A stretch of DNA of 64,000 nucleotides from JACRCT01 sp036504155 (lineage in GTDB: Bacteria > Myxococcota > Myxococcia > Myxococcales > UBA5297): assembly GCA_036504155.1 (NCBI GenBank), contig DASXVQ010000112.1, positions 20,404 to 84,403 on the forward strand, written 5' to 3'. The number at the start of each line of letters is the position of its first letter. The first letter of the stretch is position 1. Under the pieces are notes generated by a model. The model was not told where the DNA came from. It worked only from the letters and a program-made list of their open reading frames with translations, and searched no databases. Shown here piece by piece: positions 9,334 through 17,873 of the stretch. Position numbers and translations under genes: made by a program.

Positions 9334-9974
9334 CGCTCGCCCCCGAGCAGGACGATCTCCACGCGGCGGTTCATGGCGCGGCTGGCCGGGGCGTCGTTGG
9401 GGGCGATGGGGTGGAACTCGCCGCAGCCGGCCACCGACAGGCGCTCCTTGGCGACGCCGCGGTCCTCCAGGTAGCGCACCACGCTGATGGCGCGGGCGCT
9501 CGACAGCTCCCAGTTCGAGGGGAAGGCCGCGGTGGCGATGGGGGTGTCGTCGGTGTGGCCCTCCACCCGGACTTGGTTGGGGATGCGCGCGATGGCGGTG
9601 GCGATGTTCGTCAGGACGTTGGTGGCCTTCTGCTCGAGCTGCGCCTGCCCTGGGGCGAAGAGCAGCTGGCTCTTCATGCGCACCACCACCCGGTCGGAGC
9701 CCTTGTCGATCACCATCACGTCCTTGAGGTCGCCCTCCTTGATGATCTTGTCGAGCTCCTTGACCGTGGCCGCCAGCGCGTCGGGCGGCGGCGGGGGGAC
9801 GTCGGGCCGGGGCTCGGGGGACTTCAGCCCGAGCGCGGTGAGCATGAGGATGGAGAAGAGGAGCAGCTGCGTCATCAGGTCGGCGTAGCTGTAGAGCCAC
9901 GTCGCGTCCTGAAGAGGGTTGGCGTCGGCCTCGTCCCCCTCCGCGGGACTCTTGGGCTTGCCGCGCAGGCTCAC
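9330..9974 (-). CDS. MotB-like stator protein, first of two
   Basis: This encodes 214 residues. One transmembrane helix (about 25-48) contains YSYADLMTQLLLFS with the conserved Asp32. A Pro-rich segment and a linker follow, then an OmpA/MotB peptidoglycan-binding domain with VRVEGHTDDTP, SNWELSSARA and NRRVEIVLLG. The start is GTG 9974, overlapping the motA-like stop by GTGA. Both proton-channel and wall-binding residues are present, so it should be a working stator subunit. Two MotB-like genes directly after one MotA-like gene suggest a stator with two kinds of B subunit or two alternative stators; this is inference. Confidence 0.85.
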   Translation of the reverse strand: MSLRGKPKSPAEGDEADANPLQDATWLYSYADLMTQLLLFSILMLTALGLKSPEPRPDVPPPPPDALAATVKELDKIIKEGDLKDVMVIDKGSDRVVVRMKSQLLFAPGQAQLEQKATNVLTNIATAIARIPNQVRVEGHTDDTPIATAAFPSNWELSSARAISVVRYLEDRGVAKERLSVAGCGEFHPIAPNDAPASRAMNRRVEIVLLGGER

Positions 9975-10726
9975 TGGGCCACGCCCTTCTGCGCGAAGAC
10001 CTCCTGCGTCTCGCGCACTTCCTCGGCGCTCTGCCCCAGGCGGATGGCGAGCAGCCCCGCGACGATCTGGTCGCGCACCAGCCGCTCGTCCAGGTCGAGC
10101 GTGCGGATCTTGCCGGCCATGGGCAGGAAGACGAGGCCCGCCAGCAGCACCCCGTAGAAGGTGGCCATCAGCGCCACCGACATGCCCAGGCCGATGGCGC
10201 GCGGGTCGTTGAGGCCCTTGAGCATGTTGATGAGCCCGATGAGCGTGCCCACCAGGCCGAACATGGGCGAGTAGGTGCCCATCATCCGGAACATGCGCTC
10301 GGCGGCGCGCCGCTTCTCGGAGAGGATCTCCGACTCCAGCCGCATCAGCTCCTCGATGCGCGCCGCCTCCACGCCGTCCACCACCAGCGCCAGCCCCTTG
10401 CGCAGGAACCGGTCGTCGAGCGCGGTGGCCTCGGGGTTGATGGACGCGGCGCCCTGTGCCTTGGCCTGGCGCGCGAGCGCGAAGAGTTCCTCGCCCACGC
10501 GCTTGGAGGTCAGGGTCGCCGAAACGAACAGCTTGCCCAGCGCCGAGAGAGCGTGGAGCACCGTGGTCCGCGACGAGGACAGGGTCGTGGCCGCGGCGGT
10601 ACCGCCCACGCAGATGAGAAGCGCCACGGTGTTGGTGAAGATGGACGAGTCGCCGCCCTTGGCGAGGACGGCGGCGTAGACGACGGAGAAGCCGACGATG
10701 AGGCCCAGGTAGGTGGTGACGCGCAC
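9971..10726 (-). CDS. MotA-like proton-channel stator protein
   Basis: This encodes 251 residues with four hydrophobic segments: two near the N-terminus (about 5-25 and 30-50) and two later. The third region reads GTYSPMFGLVGTLIGLINML and the fourth MATFYGVLLAGLVFLPMA; both carry the Pro and Gly/Thr pattern of the MotA/PomA family. A long cytoplasmic loop lies between helices 2 and 3. GTG 10726 is preferred because AGGGAG lies upstream. An ATG at 10786 would add 20 residues but would run into the end of the TPR gene. With the downstream MotB-like proteins it should form an ion-driven stator in the inner membrane. Confidence 0.85.
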   Translation of the reverse strand: MRVTTYLGLIVGFSVVYAAVLAKGGDSSIFTNTVALLICVGGTAAATTLSSSRTTVLHALSALGKLFVSATLTSKRVGEELFALARQAKAQGAASINPEATALDDRFLRKGLALVVDGVEAARIEELMRLESEILSEKRRAAERMFRMMGTYSPMFGLVGTLIGLINMLKGLNDPRAIGLGMSVALMATFYGVLLAGLVFLPMAGKIRTLDLDERLVRDQIVAGLLAIRLGQSAEEVRETQEVFAQKGVAQ

Positions 10727-10757
10727 GGTGTCTGTCTCTCCCTGTTGGATTCCGGCG

Positions 10758-11654
10758 CTAGCGCGCGCCGCGGGCGGAGGCGGCATGGTCTCGCAGGGCT
10801 TTGCGGACCGCTTCGTTGGACGGGTCGAGCTCCAGCGCCCGCTTCCAGGATGCGATGGCCTGCTCCGGCTGCTGGACGAGGAACGAGATGGAACCCAGGT
10901 AGACGTGGGCGATGGCCAGGTCGGGGGCGTCGTCGGTGACCGACTTGATGTGCGAAAGCGCCGTCAGCACGTCGTTGTCGAGGAAGGCGACGATGCCCGC
11001 GACCAGGTTGCGGTAGGCCTGGATGCGCCGGTCCGCCGCCTTGCCCGCGACGCTGGAGGTGATGCCCAGGTAGAGCTGCTGCACCAGCTCGGGGTCGACG
11101 TCGGGGATGGTCCGCTTGCGCTCCCCTGCCAACTCCAGCGCCTTGCGGACCATGTAGATGCGCCGGTCCTCGAGCTTGAGCGCCTCGGCCAGCCGCTTGT
11201 TCGCCTGGTCGAGCGGCGCGCCCGACAGCTCGCCCAACTTCTGGCGGATGGACGCGCGCTCCTCGGCGGTGCCCGCGCTGTCCAGCCCCCTGGCCGCTTC
11301 CACTAGCGCCGCCAGCGGGGTCTCCATCTCCACCAGGATGGCGTCGCGCTGCCGCAGGTAGTCCTGCGAGATCTTCAACTGCGCGTCCCCTGGGCCCATG
11401 TAGTCGGTGACGAGGCTGCCGTCCTTGGGCTTGGCGCCGGCGGCCTTGAGCGCCGGGAAGAGCGAGTTGAGGAGCCCGCGGCTGGGCGCCTTGGGCGGCT
11501 CCTCCTTGGCGGGTTCGTCGCTCTTGGTCTCGGTCTTCTCGGGCGCGGCCTGCTTCTCGGGCGCGGCCTCGGCGGAGCCGGCGTCCGGCGATGCACCCGC
11601 GTCGGGGGCGGCGGCCAGCAGCGCCGCGAGGAGGAGCGCTCCCGAGGTGGTCAC
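10758..11654 (-). CDS. Exported TPR-containing protein of the motor operon
   Basis: This encodes 298 residues. A short hydrophobic signal sequence at the N-terminus is followed by an Ala/Pro/Glu/Lys-rich low-complexity stretch (about 15-55). A helical region follows, and C-terminal tetratricopeptide-type helices read LAIAHVYLGSISFLVQQPEQ and WKRALELDPSNEA. GTG 11654 overlaps the stop of the fliF-fliG-like gene (GTGA), so the two are translationally coupled. TPR proteins are assembly or scaffold factors; here it would act in the periplasm next to the FliF-like ring domain. No closer family is recognised. Confidence 0.7.
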   Translation of the reverse strand: MTTSGALLLAALLAAAPDAGASPDAGSAEAAPEKQAAPEKTETKSDEPAKEEPPKAPSRGLLNSLFPALKAAGAKPKDGSLVTDYMGPGDAQLKISQDYLRQRDAILVEMETPLAALVEAARGLDSAGTAEERASIRQKLGELSGAPLDQANKRLAEALKLEDRRIYMVRKALELAGERKRTIPDVDPELVQQLYLGITSSVAGKAADRRIQAYRNLVAGIVAFLDNDVLTALSHIKSVTDDAPDLAIAHVYLGSISFLVQQPEQAIASWKRALELDPSNEAVRKALRDHAASARGAR

Positions 11655-13171
11655 TGCCGGGCCCCCGGCACCCGCTGGGGCAGCACGAACATCCCCTTGG
11701 AGTGCAGCCTGCGGAGGGAATCCTCGACCTGCTTGCGCGCGGCCTCGAACTCGGCGTCGGACTTCTCGCCGAGGTTGGCCGCCTCGGCGCCCAGGATCCC
11801 CTGGAGGCGCTTGGAGACGGACGCCATCACGTGGTCGAGCAGGGGGGCGGGCGCGCCGCGCAGCGACAGGGCCAACGTCGCCGGCTGGCAGGCGGCGGCC
11901 ACCAGGCGCACGGCGGCGGCGGGCAGGTCGGCCAGGTCCTCGAACAGCGGCAGGTGGGCGCGCAGGGCGCGGGCGAGTTCGGCGTCCTTTTGGGCCAGGG
12001 CCTCCAGGACCGCCTTCTGCGCCCCTGCCGGCGCGAGGGAGAGCACCTGGGCCAGACGGGCCTCGCCGCCGAGCTTCACGTGGCGGCGGACGTCGTCGGC
12101 CTTGGCGCGGGCCTTCTGTTCGAGAGCCGTGACCTCGTCGATCGTCGCGATGCGCGACCGCCCCAGCGCCTGGGCAAGGGCGACCTGGTCCTGCGCGGAG
12201 AGCTCGGCGAGGTAGAGACGCACCGCGCCCGCGGGGGGGCTCGCTTGGTCGAGGATGGCCGCCACCGCACCGCGGTCGAGCCCGGTGAGCACCTCGACCA
12301 GCTGGTCCTGCGACAGGTCCGACAGGAACGAGAACGCACGGGGCTTGGCCTGCTCCTCGCCGCTGCCCAGTGCCTGGACCGCGGCCCGCTCCTCTGGGCT
12401 CTCCGCGAAGGCGGCCGCCCCGTTCGATTCGCCGCCGCCACCGCCACCGCCGCCGACCGCGGCATCCGAGCGGCGCCGGCCTGCGGAAAGCGAGACGGCG
12501 ACGACGAGGCTGGAGAGCAGCAGCGCCAGGCTGCCGAGCAGTGCGTTCGCGTACTTCTCGAGGAACGACTGCGGCGTCACCGGCGGCGGGGGGGCGACGG
12601 CCGGGGGCGGCGGAAGCTGGCCCAGCTCGATCGAGTCGCCCTTGGTCAGGTCGAGCCCCGCGAGGTCGAGGGTGGCCTTGCGGAGGGCTTCGACGCGGTC
12701 CTCGGGCATCCCCTTCTCGACGAAGATGCGCACCGCGATCCGCTCGATGATCGTCTCGTACTTCTTCTCGGTCTCGGTGGTGCGCCGGCCCGGGAGCTTG
12801 AGCGAGATGTCGGGCGCGCCGTAGCCGCCCAGCGGCTTGTCGACCAGGGGGAGGCCCGGCAACTTGATCTCCTTGTTGGCGGCGAGCTTGAGGTCGGCGT
12901 CGGGCTCCGCCTGCTGGCGGACCAGGACCTCGCGTACGCCGGTCCTGGCGGCGACCTGGACGGTGACGAGGACGCGGTAGGGGTGGGCCATGCCCCCCAG
13001 CGCCGCCTGGAGCCACTCGGTGAGCTGGCGTCCGAGCGTGACGCGAGCCGTCATGAGCTCGGCGGACTGGCCTTCAGCAACCGGCGCGGCGGCGGGAGGC
13101 GTCGCAGCGACGGCAAGGACCGGAAGCGCGAGGGTGGCGGCGAGGACGATCTGCGTGGACAGCGGTCTCAT
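11651..13171 (-). CDS. FliF-FliG-like fusion, single-protein rotor
   Basis: This encodes 506 residues. A cleavable-looking signal peptide (1-24) is followed by a periplasmic domain (about 40-190) matching the FliF ring-building motif 3: YRVLVTVQVAAR, ETEKKYETI, AVRIFVEKG, LTKGDSIELGQLP. A single transmembrane helix spans about 206-230, and then comes a Gly-rich linker. The cytoplasmic part resembles FliG: a middle-like domain from about 279 (FLSDLSQDQLVEVLTGLD) and a FliG_C-like domain (about 404-498) with LFEDLADL, LALSLRGAP and a KRLQGILGAE helix. The equivalent of torque-helix Arg281 is kept; Asp289 appears as Glu. Normal FliF also has an N-terminal membrane helix and RBM1/2, which are missing. 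It is the first gene of an operon with TPR, MotA and two MotB proteins. Confidence 0.75.
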   Translation of the reverse strand: MRPLSTQIVLAATLALPVLAVAATPPAAAPVAEGQSAELMTARVTLGRQLTEWLQAALGGMAHPYRVLVTVQVAARTGVREVLVRQQAEPDADLKLAANKEIKLPGLPLVDKPLGGYGAPDISLKLPGRRTTETEKKYETIIERIAVRIFVEKGMPEDRVEALRKATLDLAGLDLTKGDSIELGQLPPPPAVAPPPPVTPQSFLEKYANALLGSLALLLSSLVVAVSLSAGRRRSDAAVGGGGGGGGESNGAAAFAESPEERAAVQALGSGEEQAKPRAFSFLSDLSQDQLVEVLTGLDRGAVAAILDQASPPAGAVRLYLAELSAQDQVALAQALGRSRIATIDEVTALEQKARAKADDVRRHVKLGGEARLAQVLSLAPAGAQKAVLEALAQKDAELARALRAHLPLFEDLADLPAAAVRLVAAACQPATLALSLRGAPAPLLDHVMASVSKRLQGILGAEAANLGEKSDAEFEAARKQVEDSLRRLHSKGMFVLPQRVPGARQ

Positions 13172-13318
13172 GAGCCCCTCGTCATCGCGTGCCGAAAGCC
13201 GAGGCGATGGTGAGTGGTTGACTGCACGGGATGTTCATCCGGTGGCGCACCTGCAAGGGGTATATTAGAAAGCCTGACGCCCCGCTGCATGGTCAATTAA
13301 TCGCTCCGTTGTGTCTTC
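13172..13318. promoter_or_regulatory. Divergent promoter region, motor operon / Cys-rich lipoprotein
   Basis: This 147-bp gap separates divergently transcribed genes. It contains the most AT-rich patch nearby, with TATATTAG at 13260-13267 and TCAATTAATC around 13292-13301. TATATT could be a -10 for the plus-strand gene and its complement TAATATA for the motor operon. No well-spaced -35 box was found, so the promoter calls are tentative. Confidence 0.4.
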
Positions 13319-15673
13319 ATGACCCTCCGACGCACTTCCCAGGTCGGCCTTCTGCTCCTGGGCCTTGCCCTCCCAGGCTGTCCCGCCGGCTCCGACTGTC
13401 CTGACGGGCTTTCGCGATGCGGGGGCCGGTGCGTCGATTCGCTAGTGGATCCACGCCATTGCGGGTCGTGCGCAACGGTCTGCGCCTCGGGCCTGGTTTG
13501 CGCGCTGGGTGCGTGCGGATGTCCTTCCGGCCTGACGGACTGCGACGGAGTCTGCAGGGACCTGCTGGCGGACCGTCAGAACTGCACCGGGTGTGGGGTC
13601 GTGTGCGAGGCTGGCGAGGTCTGCGCGCCGGCGGGCTGCGCGGTGTCGTGTCCGGCAGGCTTCAGCGACTGCCAGGGCTCGTGCCGGGACCTGCTCTCGG
13701 ACCGCGCGAGCTGCGGCGAGTGCGGAACGGCCTGCAGGGATGGCGAGGTCTGCGCCCAGGGGAAGTGCGCGTCGACCTGCCCCGGCGGCCAACTCGACTG
13801 CGCGGGCTCGTGCCGCGACCCGCGGGCGGACCGGGACCACTGCGGCGGGTGCGACAAGGCGTGCAAGGCGGGCGAGGTCTGCAGCGCCGGCAAGTGCGCT
13901 CTTTCCTGTCCCGAGGGGCTCGAAGACTGCTCCGGCTCGTGCCGGGACCTGGCCACGGACTGGGCGAACTGCGGCGGCTGCGGGGCGCCGTGCCAGGCCG
14001 GCGAGGTATGCGCGGCGAGCAAGTGCCAGCTCTCGTGCCCGGCAGACCTGAAGGACTGCTCCGGCTCGTGCCGGGACTTGCAGACCGACCGGGCGAACTG
14101 CGGCGAGTGCGGGAAGCCCTGCGGCGCCGGGGAGATCTGCGACGCGGGCAAGTGCGTCCTGTCGTGCCCGGCCGGGCAGACCGATTGCGCAGGGGTCTGC
14201 CGCGACCTCGATTCCGACTGGGCCAACTGCGGGATCTGCGGAGGGCCGTGCCTCGCCGGCGAGGTGTGCTCGGGCGCGAAGTGCCTGCTCAGCTGCCCGG
14301 CGGGGCTGGAGAACTGCACGGGTGCGTGCAGGGACACGCTGTCGGACCCCGAGAACTGCGGAGCGTGCGGCAAGCCTTGCGGACAGGGCGAAAGATGCGT
14401 CGCGGGACTGTGCGCAGGTGCGTGCCCGAGCTACCTCACCGACTGCTCGGGCGTTTGCAGGGACGCTGCGGTCGACCCGGGGAACTGCGGCGCCTGCGGC
14501 AAGGCGTGCCTCCAGGGCGAGCTCTGCGGAGCGGGACGGTGTGTCCTCTTCTGCCCGACCGGCTTCGCCGAGTGCGGCGGGTCCTGCAGGGATACGGGCT
14601 TCGACCGGGCCCACTGCGGCACCTGCGACCATCCCTGCGCGCTCGGGGAGCTGTGCCAGGACTCGGTCTGCACGCCGGCAAGTGCGTCCTGCCAGCCCGG
14701 GCTCGCCAGCTGCAGCGGGATCTGCCGCGACCTCGCCACCGACCGCAACCACTGCGGCGAGTGCGGCAAGCAGTGCGCGGCCGGCGAGATCTGCGAGGCC
14801 AGCCTCTGCGTCCTGTCCTGCCAGGTGGGCTTGGTGAACTGCTCGGGCCGCTGCAGTGACTTGATGAGCGATCCCGCCAACTGCGGGCAGTGCGGGAAAT
14901 CGTGCAGCATCTGCTCGCAGGGCGGGTGCGTGGCCTCCTGCCCGGCGGGGCAGAACTCGTGCGCGGGGGTGTGCAAGGACACGCGCAGCGACCCGTTCAA
15001 CTGCGGGGCGTGCGGGAACGCCTGCGCAGCGGACCTGGTTTGCAGCAAGACGGCGTGCGTGGCGGCTTGCGCTTCCGGCGAGAAGGACTGCAGCCGGGCC
15101 TGCCGCGATCCGCTGCATGACCCCGAGAGTTGCGGCGACTGTGGCGTCGTCTGCGCGAGCGACCAGGTGTGCTCGACGGGGGTCTGCGCGTTGGCGTGTC
15201 CCGGCGGGCAGGCGGCGTGCAACCGGGCCTGCCGCGACTTGGCGACTGATCATGAGAATTGCGGCTCATGCGGAAAGGCCTGCTCGAGCACCTATGCCTG
15301 CTCCCAGGGCATCTGCGTCCTGGCCTGCACAACGAGCGCGACGTGTCCACCGGCCTCGCTCTGTATCGACTCCGTTTGCCAGCCCTGCCACGATCTTGGC
15401 TACGGCGCTTGCCCCACCGGGGAGAAGGTCTACTGCGACCTGCGCCCCTTCGATCCTTTCTCGGAGAACCAGGCCAAGAAGGCGTGCGCGACGTGCGTCG
15501 GGGTTGCCTGCGAACTCCAGACTGGTGACTGCTCCGGATACGCCTATGGCGCCCCGGGCGCGGCTTGCATGCAACCCTCGTGGGGCTTCGGGAAGGGCCG
15601 CTGCGGTTCGAGCGCAGGAGTCGTCTTCCAGAACTGTTACTCGTACTCAACGTACGGAGCCTGGGCGCCGTGA
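13319..15673 (+). CDS. Cysteine-rich lipoprotein with fifteen 42-residue repeats
   Basis: This encodes 784 residues. A lipoprotein signal ends LALPGC (Cys21). Fifteen repeats of about 40-43 residues follow, with the pattern C-P-x-G-x-x-D-C-x-G-x-C-R-D-L-x-x-D-x-x-N-C-G-x-C-G-x-x-C-x-x-G-E-x-C-x-x-x-x-C. That gives about eight cysteines per unit and probably four disulfides each. The C-terminal 100 residues are a non-repeated Cys- and aromatic-rich domain. Such proteins are common surface lipoproteins of Myxococcota, but their function is not known to me. No haem motif is present: none of the Cys pairs is followed by His in CxxCH form, except one CQPCH near the end that looks incidental. No clear Shine-Dalgarno sequence precedes ATG 13319. 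Confidence 0.8.
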   Translation: MTLRRTSQVGLLLLGLALPGCPAGSDCPDGLSRCGGRCVDSLVDPRHCGSCATVCASGLVCALGACGCPSGLTDCDGVCRDLLADRQNCTGCGVVCEAGEVCAPAGCAVSCPAGFSDCQGSCRDLLSDRASCGECGTACRDGEVCAQGKCASTCPGGQLDCAGSCRDPRADRDHCGGCDKACKAGEVCSAGKCALSCPEGLEDCSGSCRDLATDWANCGGCGAPCQAGEVCAASKCQLSCPADLKDCSGSCRDLQTDRANCGECGKPCGAGEICDAGKCVLSCPAGQTDCAGVCRDLDSDWANCGICGGPCLAGEVCSGAKCLLSCPAGLENCTGACRDTLSDPENCGACGKPCGQGERCVAGLCAGACPSYLTDCSGVCRDAAVDPGNCGACGKACLQGELCGAGRCVLFCPTGFAECGGSCRDTGFDRAHCGTCDHPCALGELCQDSVCTPASASCQPGLASCSGICRDLATDRNHCGECGKQCAAGEICEASLCVLSCQVGLVNCSGRCSDLMSDPANCGQCGKSCSICSQGGCVASCPAGQNSCAGVCKDTRSDPFNCGACGNACAADLVCSKTACVAACASGEKDCSRACRDPLHDPESCGDCGVVCASDQVCSTGVCALACPGGQAACNRACRDLATDHENCGSCGKACSSTYACSQGICVLACTTSATCPPASLCIDSVCQPCHDLGYGACPTGEKVYCDLRPFDPFSENQAKKACATCVGVACELQTGDCSGYAYGAPGAACMQPSWGFGKGRCGSSAGVVFQNCYSYSTYGAWAP

Positions 15674-15739
15674 CCTCACGCGCCCCTCCCATTCGGGGCG
15701 TGGTCTGCCGGCGCAGGGGATGGGAGTGATGCAGGACGG

Positions 15740-17857
15740 TTGCTGAGCGAACTGAGGGTTGGAGAGAACATCGAGTCGACTGCACATCGCCTACGGTGGG
15801 CTTGCCGAGCGGGGGTGAGTGCGCTCGCGCTCCTAGCAGCCCTCCTGCTGAGCAGTGCGACGGCTCGCGCCGAGAGCGACACTTCGTGCGTCGCCTGCCA
15901 TGGAAAGCTCGGCGGCGGGCCCGCCAAGCATGTGGGGTTCGCGACGGGAGGCTGCCGCGATTGCCACGCCTCGGGCACCGAAGCCGGAGGCTGCACGGCG
16001 ACGCGCAAGAAGTGGACGGTGCGACTGGACGCCGCGCGCGTGTGCCAGAACTGCCACGCGCAGGCGATGGTCGCGCCCACCGGCTCCGGGCTGCACACAC
16101 CGGTCAAGAGCGGCCAGTGCCTCGACTGCCACAGCGCACACCCTGGCAATGGCGCGCACCTGCTCAAGCTCGAGGGCAAGGAGCTTTGCCTCTCGTGCCA
16201 CGGGCCCAAGGGCAGCGCGAAGGTCAAGGTCGACCCCAAGGCCAAGGGCGCCCACGCTGTCCTGCGTTCCGGCGGTTGCCTGGACTGTCACGTCTCCTCG
16301 CACTCCGCCAAGAACGACAAGCTGCTCGCCGCCAAACCACCCGAGGTCTGCTACGGCTGCCACGAGCGCGAGGCAGACCTCCGGCACGCACCGGTAAAGG
16401 AGGGGCGGTGCACCGAGTGCCACGATCCGCACCAGAGTGCGAACAAGGGCCTGCTCAGGGAAGCGGATGCCAAGCTCTGCCTGATGTGCCACCAAGGGGG
16501 CGGGGCGATTCAGACGAGGATCGACCTCAACAAGCCCAGCATCCACGCACCGGTCGCTGGCGGCACCTGTACCGACTGCCACGCCGAAGGCCACGGTGGC
16601 TCCAAGCCGAAACTACTCGTGAAGGCGCCGCCGGCCCTCTGCTACACCTGTCACGACAAGCCCGGTCCGAAGGAGAAGATCCACGCCGCGGTGAAGATGG
16701 GCCAGTGCACCGGGTGCCACGACCCACACGCCGGCGAGGCGAAGCTCATCCGCAGCGCTTCAGGGATATGCACCGAGTGCCATGAGATTGCCAAACTTGC
16801 ACCGGGCGAGGAGAAGCACGCCCCCGTGGTGGAGGGGCGGTGCTTGGAATGCCACCAGGGACACAAGTCCAAGCACCGGCTGTTGCTCAAGGCCGACGGC
16901 GACGCGCTGTGCCTGTCGTGCCACGAAAAAGGGGCGCCAAAGGGCAAAGGGCGGCCCCGGGAGGAAGGGCGCGTCGACCTGAAGGCTCCGGTGATCCACA
17001 CGGCCCTCAAGTCGGGCTGCTCGGGTTGCCACGAGACGGGCCACAGCGGGAACCAGCCCAAGCTCCTCCTCCGGCGCGTGGACAAGCTGTGCGCCATCTG
17101 CCACGAGCGGAAGGACAAGGACCGCTACACTCACGGAGCAGTCAAGTCCGGTGACTGCTCCGTCTGCCACGACCCGCACACGGCGAAGGACAAGAACCTG
17201 CTGCGGATGGCCGACCCCAAGCAGTCCTGTTTCGCGTGTCATGCCGACGACCTCCAAGGCAAGTCGGTGGTGCATCGGCCCGTCAAGAAGGACGGCTGCT
17301 CGGCCTGCCACGGCTCGCACGGCGGTCCCTTCCCCAACAGCCTCAAGGAGAAGGGCAAGAAGCTCTGCTACGAGTGCCACGACCCCGTCGATGAAGGCCC
17401 TGTCCGGCACGCGGTCGTCGACAGGAAGGGCTGCACGGTCTGCCACGACGCCCACGCGTCGAACACCAAGGGAATGCTGGCCAAGCCGATTAACGACCTG
17501 TGCTCGAGCTGCCACGTCGACCAGTCGGACGGGCTGCACGTTTCCTCCTCCGGCCACGTCGTCGCGGGAGGCCGCGACCCGCGGGACGTCGAGCGCGAGT
17601 TCTCGTGCATCAGCTGCCATGAGCCTCACGCCGGAAAGTCGCCCAAGCTGCTGTTCTTCGGCGAGAGCCCGGCCGACGTTTGCGACGGTTGCCATGGCGA
17701 CCGCACGGGAAAGCGGCCGGAGCTGAAGGACATCACCAAGAAGTTCCGGGCAGGGGTCGAGCGAAAGCCTGGCGAGCAGGTTCCCGGCCAGCCCCAGGGG
17801 CCGGTGGTGATGCCAGAAGTCGGGCCAGGCGGCTCGCCGGCCGTTATCCTGAGATGA
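15740..17857 (+). CDS. 25-haem c-type cytochrome
   Basis: This encodes 705 residues from TTG 15740, with a signal peptide ending near TARAE. An alternative GTG at 15815 would leave a short, poorly charged signal. The mature part holds 25 CxxCH motifs, about one per 27 residues. Many occur as doubled CxxCH units with CHDPH, CHEPH and CHSAH, where the second His can be a distal ligand. Lys-rich spacers (KEGRCTECH, KLCLMCH) give a basic protein. It is likely a periplasmic or outer-membrane-associated electron conductor. It opens the electron-transfer gene set and is 16 bp upstream of the prolyl isomerase gene. Confidence 0.9.
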   Translation: MLSELRVGENIESTAHRLRWACRAGVSALALLAALLLSSATARAESDTSCVACHGKLGGGPAKHVGFATGGCRDCHASGTEAGGCTATRKKWTVRLDAARVCQNCHAQAMVAPTGSGLHTPVKSGQCLDCHSAHPGNGAHLLKLEGKELCLSCHGPKGSAKVKVDPKAKGAHAVLRSGGCLDCHVSSHSAKNDKLLAAKPPEVCYGCHEREADLRHAPVKEGRCTECHDPHQSANKGLLREADAKLCLMCHQGGGAIQTRIDLNKPSIHAPVAGGTCTDCHAEGHGGSKPKLLVKAPPALCYTCHDKPGPKEKIHAAVKMGQCTGCHDPHAGEAKLIRSASGICTECHEIAKLAPGEEKHAPVVEGRCLECHQGHKSKHRLLLKADGDALCLSCHEKGAPKGKGRPREEGRVDLKAPVIHTALKSGCSGCHETGHSGNQPKLLLRRVDKLCAICHERKDKDRYTHGAVKSGDCSVCHDPHTAKDKNLLRMADPKQSCFACHADDLQGKSVVHRPVKKDGCSACHGSHGGPFPNSLKEKGKKLCYECHDPVDEGPVRHAVVDRKGCTVCHDAHASNTKGMLAKPINDLCSSCHVDQSDGLHVSSSGHVVAGGRDPRDVEREFSCISCHEPHAGKSPKLLFFGESPADVCDGCHGDRTGKRPELKDITKKFRAGVERKPGEQVPGQPQGPVVMPEVGPGGSPAVILR

Positions 17858-17873
17858 ACGAGCTGGAGCCCCA

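Noticed and set aside
8674..10726. Calling the MotA/MotB genes flagellar, or part of a Zorya defence system
   Set aside because: No other flagellar gene is present and the partner is a FliF-FliG fusion. Zorya needs its own helicase/nuclease-type partners (ZorC/ZorD or ZorE), which are absent.
13319..15673. Counting the Cys-rich lipoprotein as a cytochrome
   Set aside because: The repeat cysteines are not followed by His; only one incidental CQPCH occurs near the C-terminus.
15681..15700. Hairpin CGCCCC/GGGGCG after the Cys-rich lipoprotein as a terminator
   Set aside because: The stem is only 6 bp and no T-tract follows.
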